Virus record (IMG/VR): IMGVR_UViG_3300032220_001353
Location: 1 to 21,658 of that record
Strand: one strand, 5' to 3'
DNA from: a virus
Length of the DNA stretch: 21,658 nt
The translations under genes were made by a program, and so were the position numbers. Shown piece after piece: positions 21,192-21,658 of the stretch. Positions within the stretch are counted from its first letter, which is position 1. Each line of letters starts with the position of its first letter. The notes under the pieces were generated by a model. That model saw only the letters and a list, made by a program, of their open reading frames with translations, was not told the DNA's origin and ran no database searches.

Positions 21192-21658
21192 TTACCAGTA
21201 ACCACTAAAATTTTTACTTCCGCCTAATGACTTCCAATATCTTCCGATACGACAAGACCAATAACCGGCTGTTGTTCTATCTGTTTTTTGAGGACAGTTA
21301 TGTCTTTTGCTAAAAGCTTGTCTTGCTTTTGGGTTATTTACTTTACTAGATAATCCACCTGAGTCACCAAAAGATACTTTTTTAACTTTACCTTTATCCA
21401 TTACATAAACGTAAAATTTCTTTCCTGAAGCTCCACCTCTTTTAGGTTTTCCTAGGGAAACTTTTTTACCTTGATATTCGGCTTCATTTAATTCCTCATA
21501 TTTTGGTGGAACTCTACGTTTTGTTAATGTAGCATTTTTACCTGTTTTGTATATTAAATCCATATTATACTTAGAAGCAAGTTGAGATAATTGTTTGATT
21601 TCTTGAGGATCTAATTTATAATCTAATTCAATATCTAGATCACCACTATAATTAGAAA
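21192..21658 (-). CDS. Putative virion protein with a basic Cys-containing C-terminal domain, partial
   Basis: The frame stays open from the stop at 21192 to the window end, so the gene is 5-prime truncated; the ATG at 21563 is internal or an alternative start. At least 31 additional residues upstream of it are in frame (including SGDLDIELDYKLDPQEIKQL). The C-terminal domain is basic, with KKVSLGKPKRGG, KKVSFGDSGGLSSKVNNPKA and HNCPQKTDRTTAGYWSCR, and the two Cys may bind a metal or form a disulfide. I recall this domain at the C-termini of conserved proteins in T4-like marine phages, without an established function. Confidence 0.6.
   Translation of the reverse strand, partial: SNYSGDLDIELDYKLDPQEIKQLSQLASKYNMDLIYKTGKNATLTKRRVPPKYEELNEAEYQGKKVSLGKPKRGGASGKKFYVYVMDKGKVKKVSFGDSGGLSSKVNNPKARQAFSKRHNCPQKTDRTTAGYWSCRIGRYWKSLGGSKNFSGYW

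Noticed and set aside
1-21658. CRISPR array, insertion sequence, integrase or attachment site
   Set aside because: No regularly spaced direct repeats, transposase or integrase motifs were seen; all repeats found are within coding sequence or are short AT-rich motifs.

Overview
This 21.7 kb window is AT-rich and all of its credible genes lie on the minus strand, so transcription runs from the right end to the left. It is the head-morphogenesis and packaging region of a T4-like myovirus (Caudoviricetes). The hallmark set is in conserved order: large terminase (gp17-like), portal (gp20-like), prohead protease (gp21-like), acidic core scaffold (gp22-like) and major capsid protein (gp23-like). Putative neck proteins follow at the left edge. 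Several genes start after A-rich leaders without a Shine-Dalgarno sequence, and one signal peptide ends in a Gln at the likely cleavage site, a common pattern in Bacteroidota. A Bacteroidota (flavobacterium-like, probably aquatic) host is therefore my inference; nothing in the window proves it.

Layout in transcription order. (1) 21658-18211: a truncated virion-type protein, a Ser/Thr/Ala-rich fibre-like protein, four small tightly packed conserved phage genes, and a membrane-segment protein with a prohead-protease-like N-terminus, ending at a strong terminator. (2) 18089-15562: an accessory cassette of an FAD-dependent dehydrogenase, a small YY-LNGI repeat-like protein, a cupin and a P-loop (NadR-like) kinase. 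(3) 15536-14415: a small charged protein, then two overlapping membrane/coiled-coil genes that look like a spanin-type lysis pair. (4) 14418-7662: terminase, portal, four genes in the position of T4 core genes 67/68, and the protease, ending at a terminator. (5) 7437-4546: scaffold and major capsid protein with their own leader and terminator. (6) 4444-2078: an unusual cassette of a guanidino-modifying enzyme (COG1834-like), a phosphatidylserine decarboxylase and PhoH, the first two coupled by a TAATG overlap. (7) 2038-1: a beta-rich structural protein and two putative neck/connector proteins, the last cut by the window edge.

The genes form dense translationally coupled operons (TAATG, ATGA and GTGA junctions). 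Three intrinsic terminators divide them. A recurrent motif close to TATAATATTTATAA occurs in the short gaps before several genes and is a candidate late promoter element. The most interesting items are the amidinotransferase/phosphatidylserine decarboxylase pair between capsid and neck genes, a 22-residue segment shared by the major capsid protein and a gene-67/68-position protein directly after a possible prohead-protease site in each, the overlapping spanin-like pair, and the FAD/cupin/kinase cassette.
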